From Paraphoma chrysanthemicola (lineage: Eukaryota; Ascomycota; Dothideomycetes; Pleosporales; Phaeosphaeriaceae), in the NCBI GenBank assembly GCA_020744225.1, contig JAGMWG010000019.1:1178001-1242000 (forward strand): a stretch of DNA of 64,000 nt. The letters run 5' to 3'. The translations under genes were made by a program, and so were the position numbers. The notes under the pieces were generated by a model. The model was given only the letters and a program-made list of their open reading frames with translations, had not been told where the DNA came from and did no database searches. Of this stretch, positions 46,592-58,490 are shown in pieces (the first letter of the stretch is position 1; the number at the start of each line of letters is the position of its first letter).

Positions 46592-46960
46592 AGCATCCGC
46601 CACGTTCGGCGTGTAGTATGATACCATTGAAATAATAGACCAATTACAACACCTTCCCTTGCGTGCTGGCAAGATGGATCTGCATCCGGCTCTAGTGCGT
46701 CGGCCCGAAAGAATCGCGGTCAACGGAGGCGGAGGGGGAGTTGGCCGATCTCATCCCGTGTTTCCCCATCTCTCGGGACGCCCAGGAACGTGGCTTCAGA
46801 CGACCACGGTCGCGACCTCCAGCGAGCTTTTGTGGCGGACAATTGTGCTATTCTTGTCAATGATGATCCTCATCGCCCCTCCCTGCTCGAGGAGTGAGGC
46901 AAGGCTCCTGTGATACTTACACACAGATTAGTCTGACTGGTGTCGACCTCTCAGCCCACC
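46592..46960. other. Intergenic region
   Basis: 369 bases between UTP10 and the second zinc-cluster gene, holding its promoter. The frame reading through this interval is not protein-like. Confidence 0.5.
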
Positions 46961-48888
46961 ATGCACGACCCTCAGCAGCCAGATCGCATTTCCCTGGCCT
47001 GCGTGCAGTGCCGTAGTCGGCACGTGAGATGCGATTCAACGCAGCCGCCCTGCGGTCGCTGCAAAAGAGACGGGAAAGAGTGCACGTACTTGGCTTCGCG
47101 ACGAGGCGGCCTCGACAAAGCGGCGCTGGCAAAGCGACGCGCGAGGCTGCGACAAGAAGCTGAGGCCGCGGCGCAACAGACCAGCCAACAAACGAGCAAC
47201 ACAACCACCGCCTTGGAGCAACACATTCCGGCAATCTCGGTCGGCCTTGCTGCAGACTCGCAACTTGCCCGGCAGATCAGCAATGAGCGTTTGCTTGGGC
47301 TTTATTTCGAAAGCTTCTGGCCGCCGTATCCTCTGGTTTTGCCCCTCGAGCGCCTGCGGGAGCGGATGTATCACCGCCCCAATCATGGAATAGATGCATT
47401 ATTACCAGTCCTCTATTGGATTGGTTCTATCTACGCATCGTGGGTTCCATCTGGGCCTTACTATGATACCGCATTGCTGGCGTTGGGCGACCTTGAAAGT
47501 ACACCTTTCAATGTGCAAGCTTTGCTACTTTTCGCTATCGGTCAACACCACTGCGATTTGCGCGTTGAAGCGCGTCAGACGCTTGATGGCGCAGTAGCAA
47601 TGGCTTTGCAGCTGCGAATGAATGAGCGAGAGTTTGCTCAGGCGTATAGCGAAGGTGATGCCGTTCTTGCAGAATCGTGGAGAAGAACGTACTACTTCTT
47701 GTACTATGTCGACCAAGAGTTTGCCATCGTTTCTAGAGCCATCATATTTGCTCTGCTTAACGTCCCTAACACAGTGGATCTCCCGTGCGAGGACGAAGCA
47801 TATGAGAGAGGAGTAGGTCCGTCGCTTGCTTGACGGCAACGTGCTGACAAGCAGTAGCAAATTCCAACACCAGCAACCTGGCAGGAATACCAGGCGCGCG
47901 AATTTGAGGAGGTCGAAGTAGTGTTCTCTTCTATTACGTACTTCCACGATTTGAACCTGGTCGTCTCAGATTGTGAGTCAAGACCTACACGGTCCTGTAA
48001 ATGCCGCGCTGACTATGTTTAGTAATGAATACTTTGATCCGAGGAGGATCCTACAACGAAGAACTTATTGATAATGCAGATGCGAAAACAGCTGCATGGC
48101 TATCCTTGCTACCCACGTCCAAGAAAGACCCGTTGCGGATGGACGGCACAATCGACGAAGTCATGTTCACCACCCTTGCGCAGGCGGCTATGTAAGACAT
48201 AATTCCACCACTCCTGAAGCCATAGCTGACTCTCTCTAGACTAGGGACGAGCCATCGATCCTTCTCAGCTCTCACCTATTGCCCAGAAGAATTCACCACA
48301 CAATCATTCATAGTCCTTGCACCTGTTCTCTCAGCCTCCACCTCTCGCCGGGCGGCCCACACCGCTCGGTCGCTCAAGGCTGTAGAAACTTACACCAAAC
48401 TATGGACTATTCCATCTTGTGCCGAGAAACACAACGTCTTCGTAATGACCATTGTCGCACAGATGGCAACCACGCAAATTTCAGCGTGCAAGAATCTCCT
48501 CGAAGATCATGCGTACACCATCGGTCGGGACAGAATACGACTCAGCGTAGGCTTCCTGACCACTGTGGGCGAATATTGGCCGCTCGCGAAACAGATGGCG
48601 AAGGAGGTGAAAAGCATAGCGCGGTCGCAATTGACCAACACAGCTGCCACGGTCAGTGCGAACGCGGGGGCAGAGCTTGACATAATACGCGACGATCTTG
48701 TTTGGCCGCTGAACCCGTCAACGCAGATCGACATCTATGCCGGAACGGTCATGCCAATGGATTGGAATGTTATGAGTTCAGGATATGCGTCGTCGGCGTC
48801 TTCGATCTACAATTCGTCGGATCATGCTGCATTTACGGCAGGGACTCCGGGTAGCCAAGTCTATCCACCGTCATCGGATGCCATCTGA
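46961..48888 (+). CDS. Zn(II)2Cys6 transcription factor
   Basis: Four exons, 46961-47812, 47858-47972, 48023-48191 and 48240-48888 (introns 45, 50 and 48 nt), give 594 residues. The ATG at 46961 is in a CACCATG context; the open frame itself starts earlier at a GTG. The cluster is the textbook C-x2-C-x6-C-x6-C-x2-C-x6-C (CVQCRSRHVRC, then CGRCKRDGKEC) at residues 14-41, followed by a basic linker. The middle-homology region contains ERLLGLYFESFWPPYPLVLP (about 110) and SWRRTYYFLYYVDQEFAIVSR (about 245). The C-terminal half is helical. Junctions give ERGQIPTPATW, VVSDLMNTL and QAAILGTSH. Nuclear DNA-binding regulator; targets cannot be inferred from neighbours. Confidence 0.9.
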
Positions 48889-50086
48889 AAATCTTCAAGT
48901 ACACACGTCACCAGATCTTTCATATACGGTCCAGCGATATTGAGGCGTGGTTCATTTCACCGGGACTTCCTCCCACGGCAGACCTTGCGCACAACTACCT
49001 GAACACTGTTGAACACAGTACGTTCAATCTCCAGGAATCCACACCTTGCAGATCAATGCTTCGGTTCATCAAAGTGTAGCTGTCACCTACGACGTGTCAT
49101 TTTCGACACCAAAGGGTTTTGTTTCTTCGCTAGACAGTTAAACAACGATTCCTCCACCTTGCAACAACAATAACACATTTCCTTTTCTTACTGGAGAGTG
49201 ATAGTACCACAATGCTCAGAAATACACACATCTACAATAAGGTCCCAAAGGGTCTTTTCCTTCGACCGCATCCTCACTGGCACGCAATGGCAGCTCCTAC
49301 AAACCTTCTAGGCTGGTTCTTGGGTCCAAAGATGATATCTTGCCGTGGCTTAGAGACAACAATTCCATCATCAATAGACACCTCATGCAAACAAGGTCAT
49401 ATAGACGCTCATTCCGACTCTGGCGCTGCCTTCACATGGAGACTATAAGTATCTGGACGCAACTAATCGCGAGCGTCGCCTTCATTTTGGCAGGCAAGAC
49501 TTTTCACCAGTGGGTGCTTTGTAAAAGGCCGAGCATCACACTCGGCGACAACTTCGCGTTTGGCATTCCATCACCATGGTAGTGATATATTTCGGCCTCA
49601 GCACCATGTTCCATACATTGCGCAGTCATTCATACAATATTCGTCATCCCTGGTAGCAGTTTAACATCTTTGCTACCTGCTTGCTTGCTTTAGGAGGAGG
49701 GTAGCGTATTCAACGCTTAAGCACCCACTGCGATGCTGCCGATTTCCATGGTATTGGCGGACTAGGGTAGGAACGAGCATGCAGGGAGATTGGAGCGCAG
49801 CGGTGCCCGGCGGAGGGACTAATACTGCTTCTGGGTGTTTCCAAGCTTGTTGGACGATTACCAGAGCGGTTATATCCCGATTCCTCCGATAACTGGGGTC
49901 ATATAGACCAGGCTCATAACATGTGTGCGGTGATTGGACAGGCTTTTCATGCTACGGCGCTTGTTGTGGGATACAAGTACCGTCATGCTGATCTTAAATG
50001 TGAACTAACATTGAGCATAAGAAGTAGACCAAATGCTCTCAAATCTGCAGTGACAATAGAAACTAAAACCATTATAAGTAGAATGC
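48889..50086. other. Intergenic region
   Basis: 1.2 kb between convergent gene ends. Short frames at 49212-49582 are not convincing. No repeat or RNA gene is visible. Confidence 0.5.
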
Positions 50087-53000
50087 TCATTCTCGTCGCA
50101 ACAAAGCCAGATGTCCGCCTGCTGATACTGTGTCTCCAGGTTTGACAAGCAGCTTCTCAACTTTGAGCTTTCCGCCCTGCGCTTCGGACTCGGGCGTCTT
50201 TACTGCAATTTCCAGCTTCATAGCTTCGAGTATCACAATCTGCAACAATCAGCAAAGTGAAACACGTCATGGGCATGGATGAAAGTTTACCACAGTGTCC
50301 ACGCCAGCTTTGTCTCCCTCCTTGACCTCTACTTTCCACACGTTCGCATCGACTGGCGCCTCAACACTCACAATACCCGGGTCATCAAGCATCTTTTCAA
50401 CTGTCCCTTCATCAACTTGATTCTCGGCCTTCTCCTTCCTCCATCTCTCCAAGCTCTCATTCTCCGCTTTGGTCATCTCCTCCTGCGCGACCGCCTGCTT
50501 TTCTCTAATCTTACGAACCTCCTCTTTCGTGCTTTCCAACAACTTATTGTGGTCCGCCATGTCAAACTCCACCTCCTCATACTCCCACTCAAACTTCCCT
50601 GCGCGAAACTTTCCCAGTAAACTGTCCAGCTCGTCCTCACTCACCTGATAAAATGTCAAAATATCGAAATCGCGGAATATCCACGGCTTGTCGTCAAATC
50701 CAGGCTTGTATGAATAGTAATCCCAACAGGGCACCGTGCGACCAGTCATTTGATATCCGCCAGGTGAATCGACTGGATAGATCGACATGCAGCTGCCTGC
50801 CCAGCCGACCGTGCCTTCGGGCGTGAAGACACGGCTGGGATTCATTTTTGGTGCCGAAAGACGTTGGCGTGGATCGACGGGGAGAGACACGGTGTTGCCG
50901 CAAAAGAATCCAACGACGACGGCCATGAACTGGCCGGTGAGGTAAATGTCTTTGAGTTGTTGAGGCGTGAAGGCATTGTTCTTTGCGACGAAGGCTAGAT
51001 TGTCGGGGAGATACGGTGCATGTGGGCGTTGATTTGTCATGTAGCGCTCTGTTGCTTCGTCTTGGAGTTTTGATTCGAAGGATATTGGGAGCTTGAAGAC
51101 ACGCGTGGGAACTTTCGTGGTGCGTAGATCGCCGAGCTCAGATTCGATCTTCTGCAGGTGCGCAATGAGATCTGCGCGAGGGAGTTTGGCCCCATTGTAG
51201 TACAGAAGCAGTGTCGTACAGCACCCTACGGTATTGTAGAGATTGTTCTTGATGACATCCGGAGTGGAGTCGGAGTTGAGCGTATTCTCAAGAGCGGTGA
51301 CGCGGCACCGATGATTCAGATCAAAGGACTCATCGCCATACTCGATCAGCAAATGATCGTCCCCACCTTGTCGATACCTTACTCGCGGTACGTGTGCGTC
51401 GCCCTCCTTCTCCCAAATCACGGCCTTGCCAATATTACATTCGTGGAAACTGACGTGCCCACGTTGCAAGCTGTCAATCGTCTCAAAGCCACCGCCTGCC
51501 TTTACAGCCTGCTCGATGGCGTCTAAGAAGTCTTCATTTCGTTTTCGCTTCTTTAGTGCATCTTCAAGGCCGACACGAACGTACTTTAGCGTATTGCCAG
51601 CTTTGATTTGCCCCAGCTTCCACCAGTCGGCCTTGATGACAGTTGTACTGCTCGTAAAGCCACCAAAGTTGGGGCAATCGACGGGAAAGATGCAAGGATC
51701 ATCGCCAGTCCAGTTCAAGGTACCGAGTGGATAGCCGTACTCGATGAGGTTGCTTGGATGAGCTCCACCCTCGCCGCCGTCTTTGCGTGCCCATTTGGGG
51801 ACCGGGCCAACGAGACGAATTCCGCTTCGCGATGCGTTGTGTGAAACCTTCCACTTCGTATCGTAGATGGCGTTGATGAAGTCTGGGTCGAAGTACCCCT
51901 CGTCGTGGGGACCTACCATTGCGGCAATCTCCCAGTCTGATTTGTAGTTCAGGCGGATCTTGTCGGGTATCGAAGTTAATTTCAAGTCCTCTGGGAGCTT
52001 GCCTGTAATTTGCAGGAGGTCGCCTGGTGCTAGTGCCCGACCTTGATAGCCGCCAATTGCAACAAGTGGCGAGGTTGACTTGGAGGCGAAGTAGCTTGCG
52101 ACGGAAGGAAACCCGCCATATACCGCAAGGTATGATCGACAGCCCGCGTCCGTTGTCTTTCCGATCTTGAGCTTCTGTCCAGCTTCGATCCTCACTGCGG
52201 TCCACATCGGGAACTCTGCGCCGTCTAGATTGGCCTCCATCGGCGCGCCACACAGGGATACGATGGCGGGAGTGATGAATCGTAACTCGGGTCCGCTCAG
52301 CGTGATCTCTAATCCTTCTGTTCCGCGCTTATTGCCGACGAGGATGTTAGCAATCTGGAAGGCTAAGGGATCCATTGGACCTGAATGTGGTATGCCCTTC
52401 CCGACGGTAGGCCTGGCGGGCAAATCCTGGATTAAGGTGTATGCCCCAGCCGATATCACATCAATTGCATGCGGAGCGTACTTGAAATCCTGTAAGAAGC
52501 TGGTCATGGTGTTGCCTTCTTTGAATCGCGCATCGTGTAATATACTTGCAAGGAATTCGAGATTTGTTGGCGGTCCACATATGGAAGATTCTGTGAGCAG
52601 TTGTTCCATACTAGAAATTGCATCATATCTTGACTTGGCGTGGACCATCGCTTTAGCTATTAACGGATCATAGTTCGGTGTGATGCGCGAGCCCGTGAAT
52701 ACCCAGGTGTCGATGCGACCGCCAGGTACGTCCTGCCAGACAACCTTTTGGAGCAATCCCGGTGATGGCGCATAGTCCTTGAGAGGATTCTCCGCATAGA
52801 TGCGGGCTTCGATTGCGGCACCAGAAGGCTCGGACGGCTGCATGTTCTTGAGTATACTGCTCTCCAAGCCTCCAAAGCCGTTAAGCTGTGCATCAGCTTG
52901 CTTGAGCATGAGTTCCACGAGATCAACGTCGTAGCACAATTCCGTAATGCCATGCTCAACCTGCAGTCTTGTGTTCATCTCGAGGAAGAAGAAATCGCCA

Positions 53001-53933
53001 GACTTGTCATCCACAAGGTACTCAATCGTGCCGGCTGACCCATATTTGATCGATTCTGCCAAGCGTACAGCTGCGTCACCTAAGTTCTTGCGGAGGTCTG
53101 GATGTCTCTCGACGAAAGGACTTGGGCATTCCTCGATGACTTTCTGGTGGCGGCGCTGTATGGAGCATTCGCGTTCACCGAAATGAATAGCCTGACCCTG
53201 GCCGTTGCCGAAGATTTGCACTTCGATATGATGGCTTGCTGGGTAGAAAGCCTCGATGAAGACCCCCGGATTCTTGAAAAGCGTCTTGCCTCTCGATTGC
53301 ACCATCCGAAAGCCTTCGCGCACCTCTTCGACCTGGTTGCAGGTAATAAGACCCATACCGCCTCCGCCGCCTGTCGCCTTGAGCATCACTGGAAAGCCGA
53401 TTCGCTCGGCTTCTGTGGCTGCAGCTTCTTCATCTTCGACGAGTCCTTGAGTCCCGGGCACAATTGGAACGTCTGCCTTCTCTGCTAGTCCTCGTGCCGT
53501 GTGCTTGATACCGAAAGCCTCGATTGCTTCTGGTGAAGGTCCGACCCACACCATTCCAGCTTGACCCACTTGTCGTGCAAAATGGGCGTTCTCCGAAAGA
53601 AAGCCATAGCCAGGAATGATGGCGTCTGCTCCCTTTTCCTTCGCTATCTTCAGGATGGCATCTTCATCGGTATAGGCAGTCGCGTTGCTACCTGGTAGCA
53701 ATACAGCTTCGTCAGCGTCCCGAACATGCTGTGATGCCGCATCTGCTTCTGAATATATCGCGATGGTCCGTATGTTGAGTCTCTTTGCCGTTCGACATAT
53801 TCTCACCTGGATGCGATGATGTCAGTGACTGGCACTTATCGATAACCGACCGAGGCGCGCCTTCCCCTCGCCGCGTGTCACGTACAGCAATTTCACCACG
53901 GTTCGAGATGAGCAGCGTCTTCAATTTCTCCAT
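50087..53933 (-). CDS. Urea-carboxylase-like biotin enzyme: BC-KipA-KipI-biotinyl, no amidase
   Basis: Three exons, 53933-53886, 53806-50291 and 50239-50087, give 1,238 residues (introns 79 and 51 nt). The start is the only ATG in the short first exon (MEKLKTLLISNRGEIA). The biotin carboxylase part spans about residues 1-450: an ATP-grasp glycine loop at 157-168 (MLKATGGGGGMG) and EMNTRLQVEH at about 292-301. KipA/PxpC-like (AHS2) follows at about 470-790 (PTVGKGIPHSGPMDP), then KipI/PxpB-like (AHS1, roughly 790-1100). The third exon supplies the biotin lysine at about residue 1196 in EAMKLE. The order matches the carboxylase half of fungal Dur1,2, but the allophanate hydrolase (amidase) is absent upstream and downstream. 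It probably carboxylates an amide-type substrate with ATP and bicarbonate. Its divergent neighbour is a LamB/YcsF gene rather than an amidase. Confidence 0.93.
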
Positions 53934-54207
53934 CTTTGCTACGGGCAGTGAGTCCAAGTACTTCCCTTCTCTATCGGCGTCGGCTCGAAGCAGACAGCGC
54001 CTGAGACAGGCTGTGGCAACCCCGCCCTCATCCGCCAGCGCTGCTATCTCGTCGCGACCCCGCTGCCGCGGATGCTGCGTCCCGGCAATCGGTCCTTGAC
54101 CATGCGATCGACGTCACCGTGGAGCATGGCACACGTGGGGATATGGTGATAGGGGCGGGTGGAGGAGACGACGTCCCACGTTCCAGCAGACAACTGTGGT
54201 ACACACG
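53934..54207. promoter_or_regulatory. Shared divergent promoter with GATA-type motifs
   Basis: 274 bases between the carboxylase-like and LamB/YcsF starts. Three HGATAR matches (AreA-type nitrogen regulator sites) occur: CTATCG at 53971-53976, CTATCT at 54044-54049 and TGATAG at 54147-54152. About 0.8 would be expected by chance over both strands at equal base frequency, so the evidence for nitrogen control is weak. Confidence 0.4.
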
Positions 54208-55071
54208 ATGCCGGCAATCAAGCATCGCGTCAAGATCAATGTCGACCTTGGAGAAGGATACGGCAATTTCAAGTGTGGTCCTGACGATGAGCTGATACCG
54301 CTCATTGACCACGCGAATGTCGCGTGTGGTTTTCACGCTGGGTATGTATGCGCCGCTTCAATCATCAGCACGGCACAAGCACTGACGTGGCCAGCGATCC
54401 ATTGATCATGCATCAGACTGTCCTCGCATGCAAGAAGCATAACATTGCCGTCGGCGCGCACCCTGGCCTGCCTGATATACAAGGCTTCGGACGACGCGAG
54501 ATCAAAATGTCGCCTGAAGAGCTGACGGCTGCGGTGCGATACCAGGTTGGGGCGCTGAAGGGGTTTCTGGATGCAGAGGGTGTACCACTGCACCACGTCA
54601 AGCCACATGGTGTACTGTATGGCATGATGTACCGCGACAAGGAGGTATGTAGAGCCGTGTATGAAGGTGTACCAAAGGGCACGACTGTCTTCGGACTTGC
54701 TGGGACCCTTCACGAAGAGGTCGCAAAGGAGCTGGGCTTGCCATTCGTCGCAGAGCTTTACGGAGACGTCAAGTATAACAAAGACGGGACGCTCGTAATC
54801 GACCGGAAGAAGAAGTACGTACGGTACGCAATGCGCGAGGTTCACGCTGACATGACACAGGCCATGGCATCCTGATGAGACGAAGAGGCATGTGCGAAGC
54901 CAGATCGAGAACGCGACAGTCACAGCAGTGACGGGAGAGGAGGTCCAGCTGCCGGTAGGGGACTATGAAGTCTCTATGTGCTGCCATTCCGATTCGCCCG
55001 GCGCCGTGGACATCGTGAAAGCTGCGCGGGAAATGGTCGACGAGTTCAACTCAAAACACTTTCCGCAATAG
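54208..55071 (+). CDS. pxpA: LamB/YcsF family protein (5-oxoprolinase subunit A, PxpA-like)
   Basis: Three exons, 54208-54341, 54395-54814 and 54861-55071, give 254 residues (introns 53 and 46 nt), the usual PxpA length. Junctions restore HAGDPLIMHQTV and KKKPWHPDETKRHV. Family motifs are clear: INVDLGEGYGNFKCGPDDELIPLIDHANVACGFHAGDP (residues 10-47), AVGAHPGLPDIQGFGRREI (about 65-85), HHVKPHGVLYGMMYRD (about 113-128), VAELYGDVKYNKDG (about 165) and a CCHSDSPGAVDIVKAAREM tail. In bacteria PxpA joins PxpB and PxpC to form an ATP-dependent 5-oxoprolinase. Here the B- and C-like domains are fused in the divergent gene, so the two products likely act together. The 3' end overlaps no gene but sits 34 bases from the HET gene. 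Confidence 0.94.
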
Positions 55072-55105
55072 CTAGAGTGTATGCACAGCATGGAAACTAC
55101 CCTTG

Positions 55106-57207
55106 TTATACTAGTATAATGGTCGTCCATGTGAAGTTTCTTTCCCATGCTTCCCAGCTTCCTAAACCTGAACGATCAAAGTGCGGCTCTCCATAACCTA
55201 GTCGAGTGAACATATGTCCATTGGGGTGGGCCTCTAGTACAAGGCCTCTGCACTGCGATGGCGCCTTGGAACGTGGCTGGTATAGGCATCCCACGAGAAA
55301 CCGAAAACGCCTATTGACTAGCCCGCTCAAGTCCCAGGTGTTTGGTCGTGGGTCCCACATGATGCTGTCACCGTGAGTGAAGACGATACTCTCTACGCCT
55401 GCATCCTTGCTCGGTTGTGTATTACAGATCATTTGGACTCCATCCCATTGAATGGGCAGTAGATAGGATTCCATGGTCACAGAGCCTGCACCGCGTCCAA
55501 AATGATTCAAATCGAGGTTACGAAATTTGAATGACAGGATCCGCCACGTTGGGGTGCAACGTTGCATCTCACGACTGTCTTGGAATCGAACCACTCCAGA
55601 AACAGAAGCCCAGGTCCAAGAAGGCGCATAGTCGTCCTCGAGAAGACTAGAAAACATATCACTCTCCAAGACAGACCATAGACTGACCCATAGAAGCTGA
55701 GCTGATAGATCAGCTTCCCATATACCAGCTAAATACCTGCCGTGGATGCTGGATTGTAGGCTAGATTGTAGGGCGGAAGCGAGCCCTGAAATTGCAGGCA
55801 GGCGATCCGTTGGGACAGTAAGGGCTCGTTTCGAGAACCGCTGCACTAATTGGTACCATATTGCTGGCCAATCGACGCTTCGAGTGCTTGAAGGAGCAGG
55901 GGTTGAAGAGATCTTGAGACCCTGATTTGTGTCGCTGGCTTCTTGTTCCTGCAGCCGATCAGAAGTTGGATTGGGCTCGCACTCGCATGCAGTAGCTGTC
56001 CAACAAGACCAACCTATCTCGGCTGAGCTGAACCATAGGATCCGTGGAGATAGTAGCAGTTCTTGCATTGTCCAGGCACGTGTTTGAAGTATATCCGTAG
56101 AATGAATCAGTCCGCCTGTGGGGACAATCCGATGTATGTGAACTGGAAACATTGGCCATGAGAGGGTCTGTCGAGCATATACGATGCCAGTATAGCCACC
56201 TGCTTCTAGGCTCAGCTCGAAAGTCCCCCGGTTTGGGTTTGACAGGAATAATCCAGTGTCACTATTTCCCGACTCTGGGGCTGCGAGGGTAAGAATGGCT
56301 TTCTCATAAACGTAACACATTCTCGCTGCTTCCATTTGCCAATCTTCTGCTGAATCTTGCACTATGCACAATGCGTCAATCCAAAGATAAGATATTGACA
56401 AAGCGCGAGCAACCAGGACAGCATCCCTGCAAGTCTTTGGTAAGGCACTAAGTTCGATACCCAACTTACGGCTCGAAAGAGAAGCCTTCGTCGTGGTTAA
56501 GGCCTGGCTCTTGCCCCAGCAGTAGCTGAGCGCGACCCACGCACCTTGCTCTCCTGGTTGCGACTCACGCAGGAATGGTTCGGTGAACTCATCACCAACG
56601 CTGATAACTCGAGTCGGAAGAGCCGTCGTGCCGACTGAAGGACAGCGAAGTGAGCCATGTTCCCGCATGCAGCGATCGAGCCAGGAACGTGCTTTAAGTA
56701 GACAATCCAACGAAGAAGGGTCTACAGCAACATGCGGAGCTTCTCTGAAGCGAGGTTCGCGTTTTGTGACAGCGCCTTGATCAACTTAGTACACAACGCG
56801 TGTAGGTATCGTGGATCATGCGAAAAGAGGAACTAACTATCTGAAGTGTAGAAAGTAAGCTGCACTTCTCTCCCACACGAAGTTGTGAAATCTACCCTGA
56901 GAGGGTAGAGGCGACCTAGGTCCGCATATACATTCTGTCCGCCACTCAACCTGTGCTCGAGGTGCTGGTGTAAAGAGACACGTGCAACCTCGTCTTTGCC
57001 CGCGAATGCCAATATGCCGTTTTTGATGATGATGCAAAACTTGCAGCCAAGTTTCGCAGATTGCAAAAGGCTCTCGAACGTGCACGAAGCACTCATACCA
57101 GTCGGGAAGGTGTAAGTATTCTCTCTAAAAATAGCACGAAGCTCGGCGTCAGGCAGCATGTGATGCGGTTTCATCGGACCGAGCGCGTCGCAGAATGAAC
57201 AGATCAT
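55106..57207 (-). CDS. HET domain protein (heterokaryon incompatibility)
   Basis: Two exons, 57207-56838 and 56775-55106, give 679 residues; the 62-nt intron (GTTAGT donor, AAG acceptor) joins YTSD to SAVTKREP. The ATG at 57207 opens MICSFCDALGP, the usual cysteine-containing start of this family. HET landmarks are WVALSYCWG (about 180), LPKTCRDAVLVARALSISYLWIDALCIVQD (about 215-245), then SAEDWQMEAARMCYVYEKA and TRAWTMQELLLSPRILWF (about 340), matching the conserved R-x-W-T-x-Q-E block. HET domains trigger cell death on non-self contact in filamentous fungi. The rest of the chain has no recognised partner domain. The next gene upstream is an NLR-like protein in the opposite orientation. Confidence 0.93.
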
Positions 57208-58490
57208 AGTGATAGTACGATTAAGGAATGTAGCGGTCACTTAAACCTAGCTAAACGATAGTTCTCGGTGCTTCGAAGATTGTGTTACGAACTACGATAA
57301 TTAGCGAGCAAAATGCGGGATTTAAAGACTAGAGGTTCGCAATATAGAAGAGATAGCTAACCGGCAAGTAATAAAGACTACACCTCGCACTAGCGTTACG
57401 TAGCACGTCAGCAGCAGATCGTAGAAGTAGCATTCTATGCGTACTGGGCAAAATGAGCTTGTGCTACGAGCTTCTGGATGTGTTCAGAGGCACATATCCT
57501 CACGGCTTCGTACTCGATCTTAAGCCAACAAGGATCGTCTGCAAGATGAACTTGTGCTTGTACATAACATTTAAATTTGCTGTTGCGATTTCAGTACTAA
57601 TACCTGTGACGTAGACGTGCAAATGATCTCTCAACGGGACAATCGACCTATGAATTGATAGCCAAAGCCTTGAAAACTCCGCTGAGTAGCAAAGACACAG
57701 AGTGAGCCATGAGAACAATCGTCGTGACCAACATGGCTTATCTGCCACCAACACTTCTATCGGTCAGCCACCTGTTGCGCATTCAAGAAATGCCCTAGCT
57801 GACCTGTTCTGTCCGCCATCTTTACTTTGGGGTTTTGTCAACTTTCAGCCTGATTAGGACAGCGAGCTTGGTGGCTGGAGGGCTTTTGACGGATTCTGGG
57901 TGTACCCCGCTTTTTCCACACCCCTAACCAGTTTCACGTTAGTGGCTTGGTTCTGGCAGCGGGGTGAGTGGCCGATAGACAACCTGCCCAACTGGGCGCG
58001 TGCAGCCGAACCCCAAATCCTCAACCGCGCGGCAACCTCATCGTCTTCGCATTCTTTGCCGGGCAAGCACCATTATCTCGGCGTCCGGTAGCCTACCGTA
58101 GTGTGTCATCCACATTGAGGCACATACGCTCTGGCAAAACTTCGTTACCCGTTGTGAACAGGTTTGTGCTGCGTGAATGCGGCATGCATGCGCCATATGC
58201 AGCCATGTTCCGATCTGCTATTAGTATGGACCGGTGAGAGCCAGGTCATTCCTGCGGAATAAAAGATCTCAGCCTGGTGCTGCATGATGCACTAGGGTGG
58301 AGTGCTTACTTATTTATTGTCTCAGCCTTGTTGAACAACAACCCAAGCTCGAATTTACAGCTTCCAGCCCACTTTCATCTAACATTTCGACTGGCGCGAC
58401 TACAATGCTTGAAGTGCACCGAGCAAGCATACAGTCATTTACCAACCCAACCCTTCGACTTTTCGCCTTGCTGCCTCGGCCCATAACATC
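57208..58490. promoter_or_regulatory. Intergenic region between HET and NLR-like genes
   Basis: 1.28 kb with no supported gene. The part 57241-57480 is AT-rich and TA-rich and looks like old repeat-derived or RIP-altered sequence, but no terminal repeats or coding remnant were found. Before the NLR-like gene, GAATAAAAGA (58257-58266) resembles a TATA box, followed by a CT-rich stretch. Confidence 0.45.

Noticed and set aside
53971..54152. Three GATA-type motifs read as AreA nitrogen control
   Set aside because: About 0.8 such sites are expected by chance in a span of this size, so they are noted but not taken as proof of regulation.
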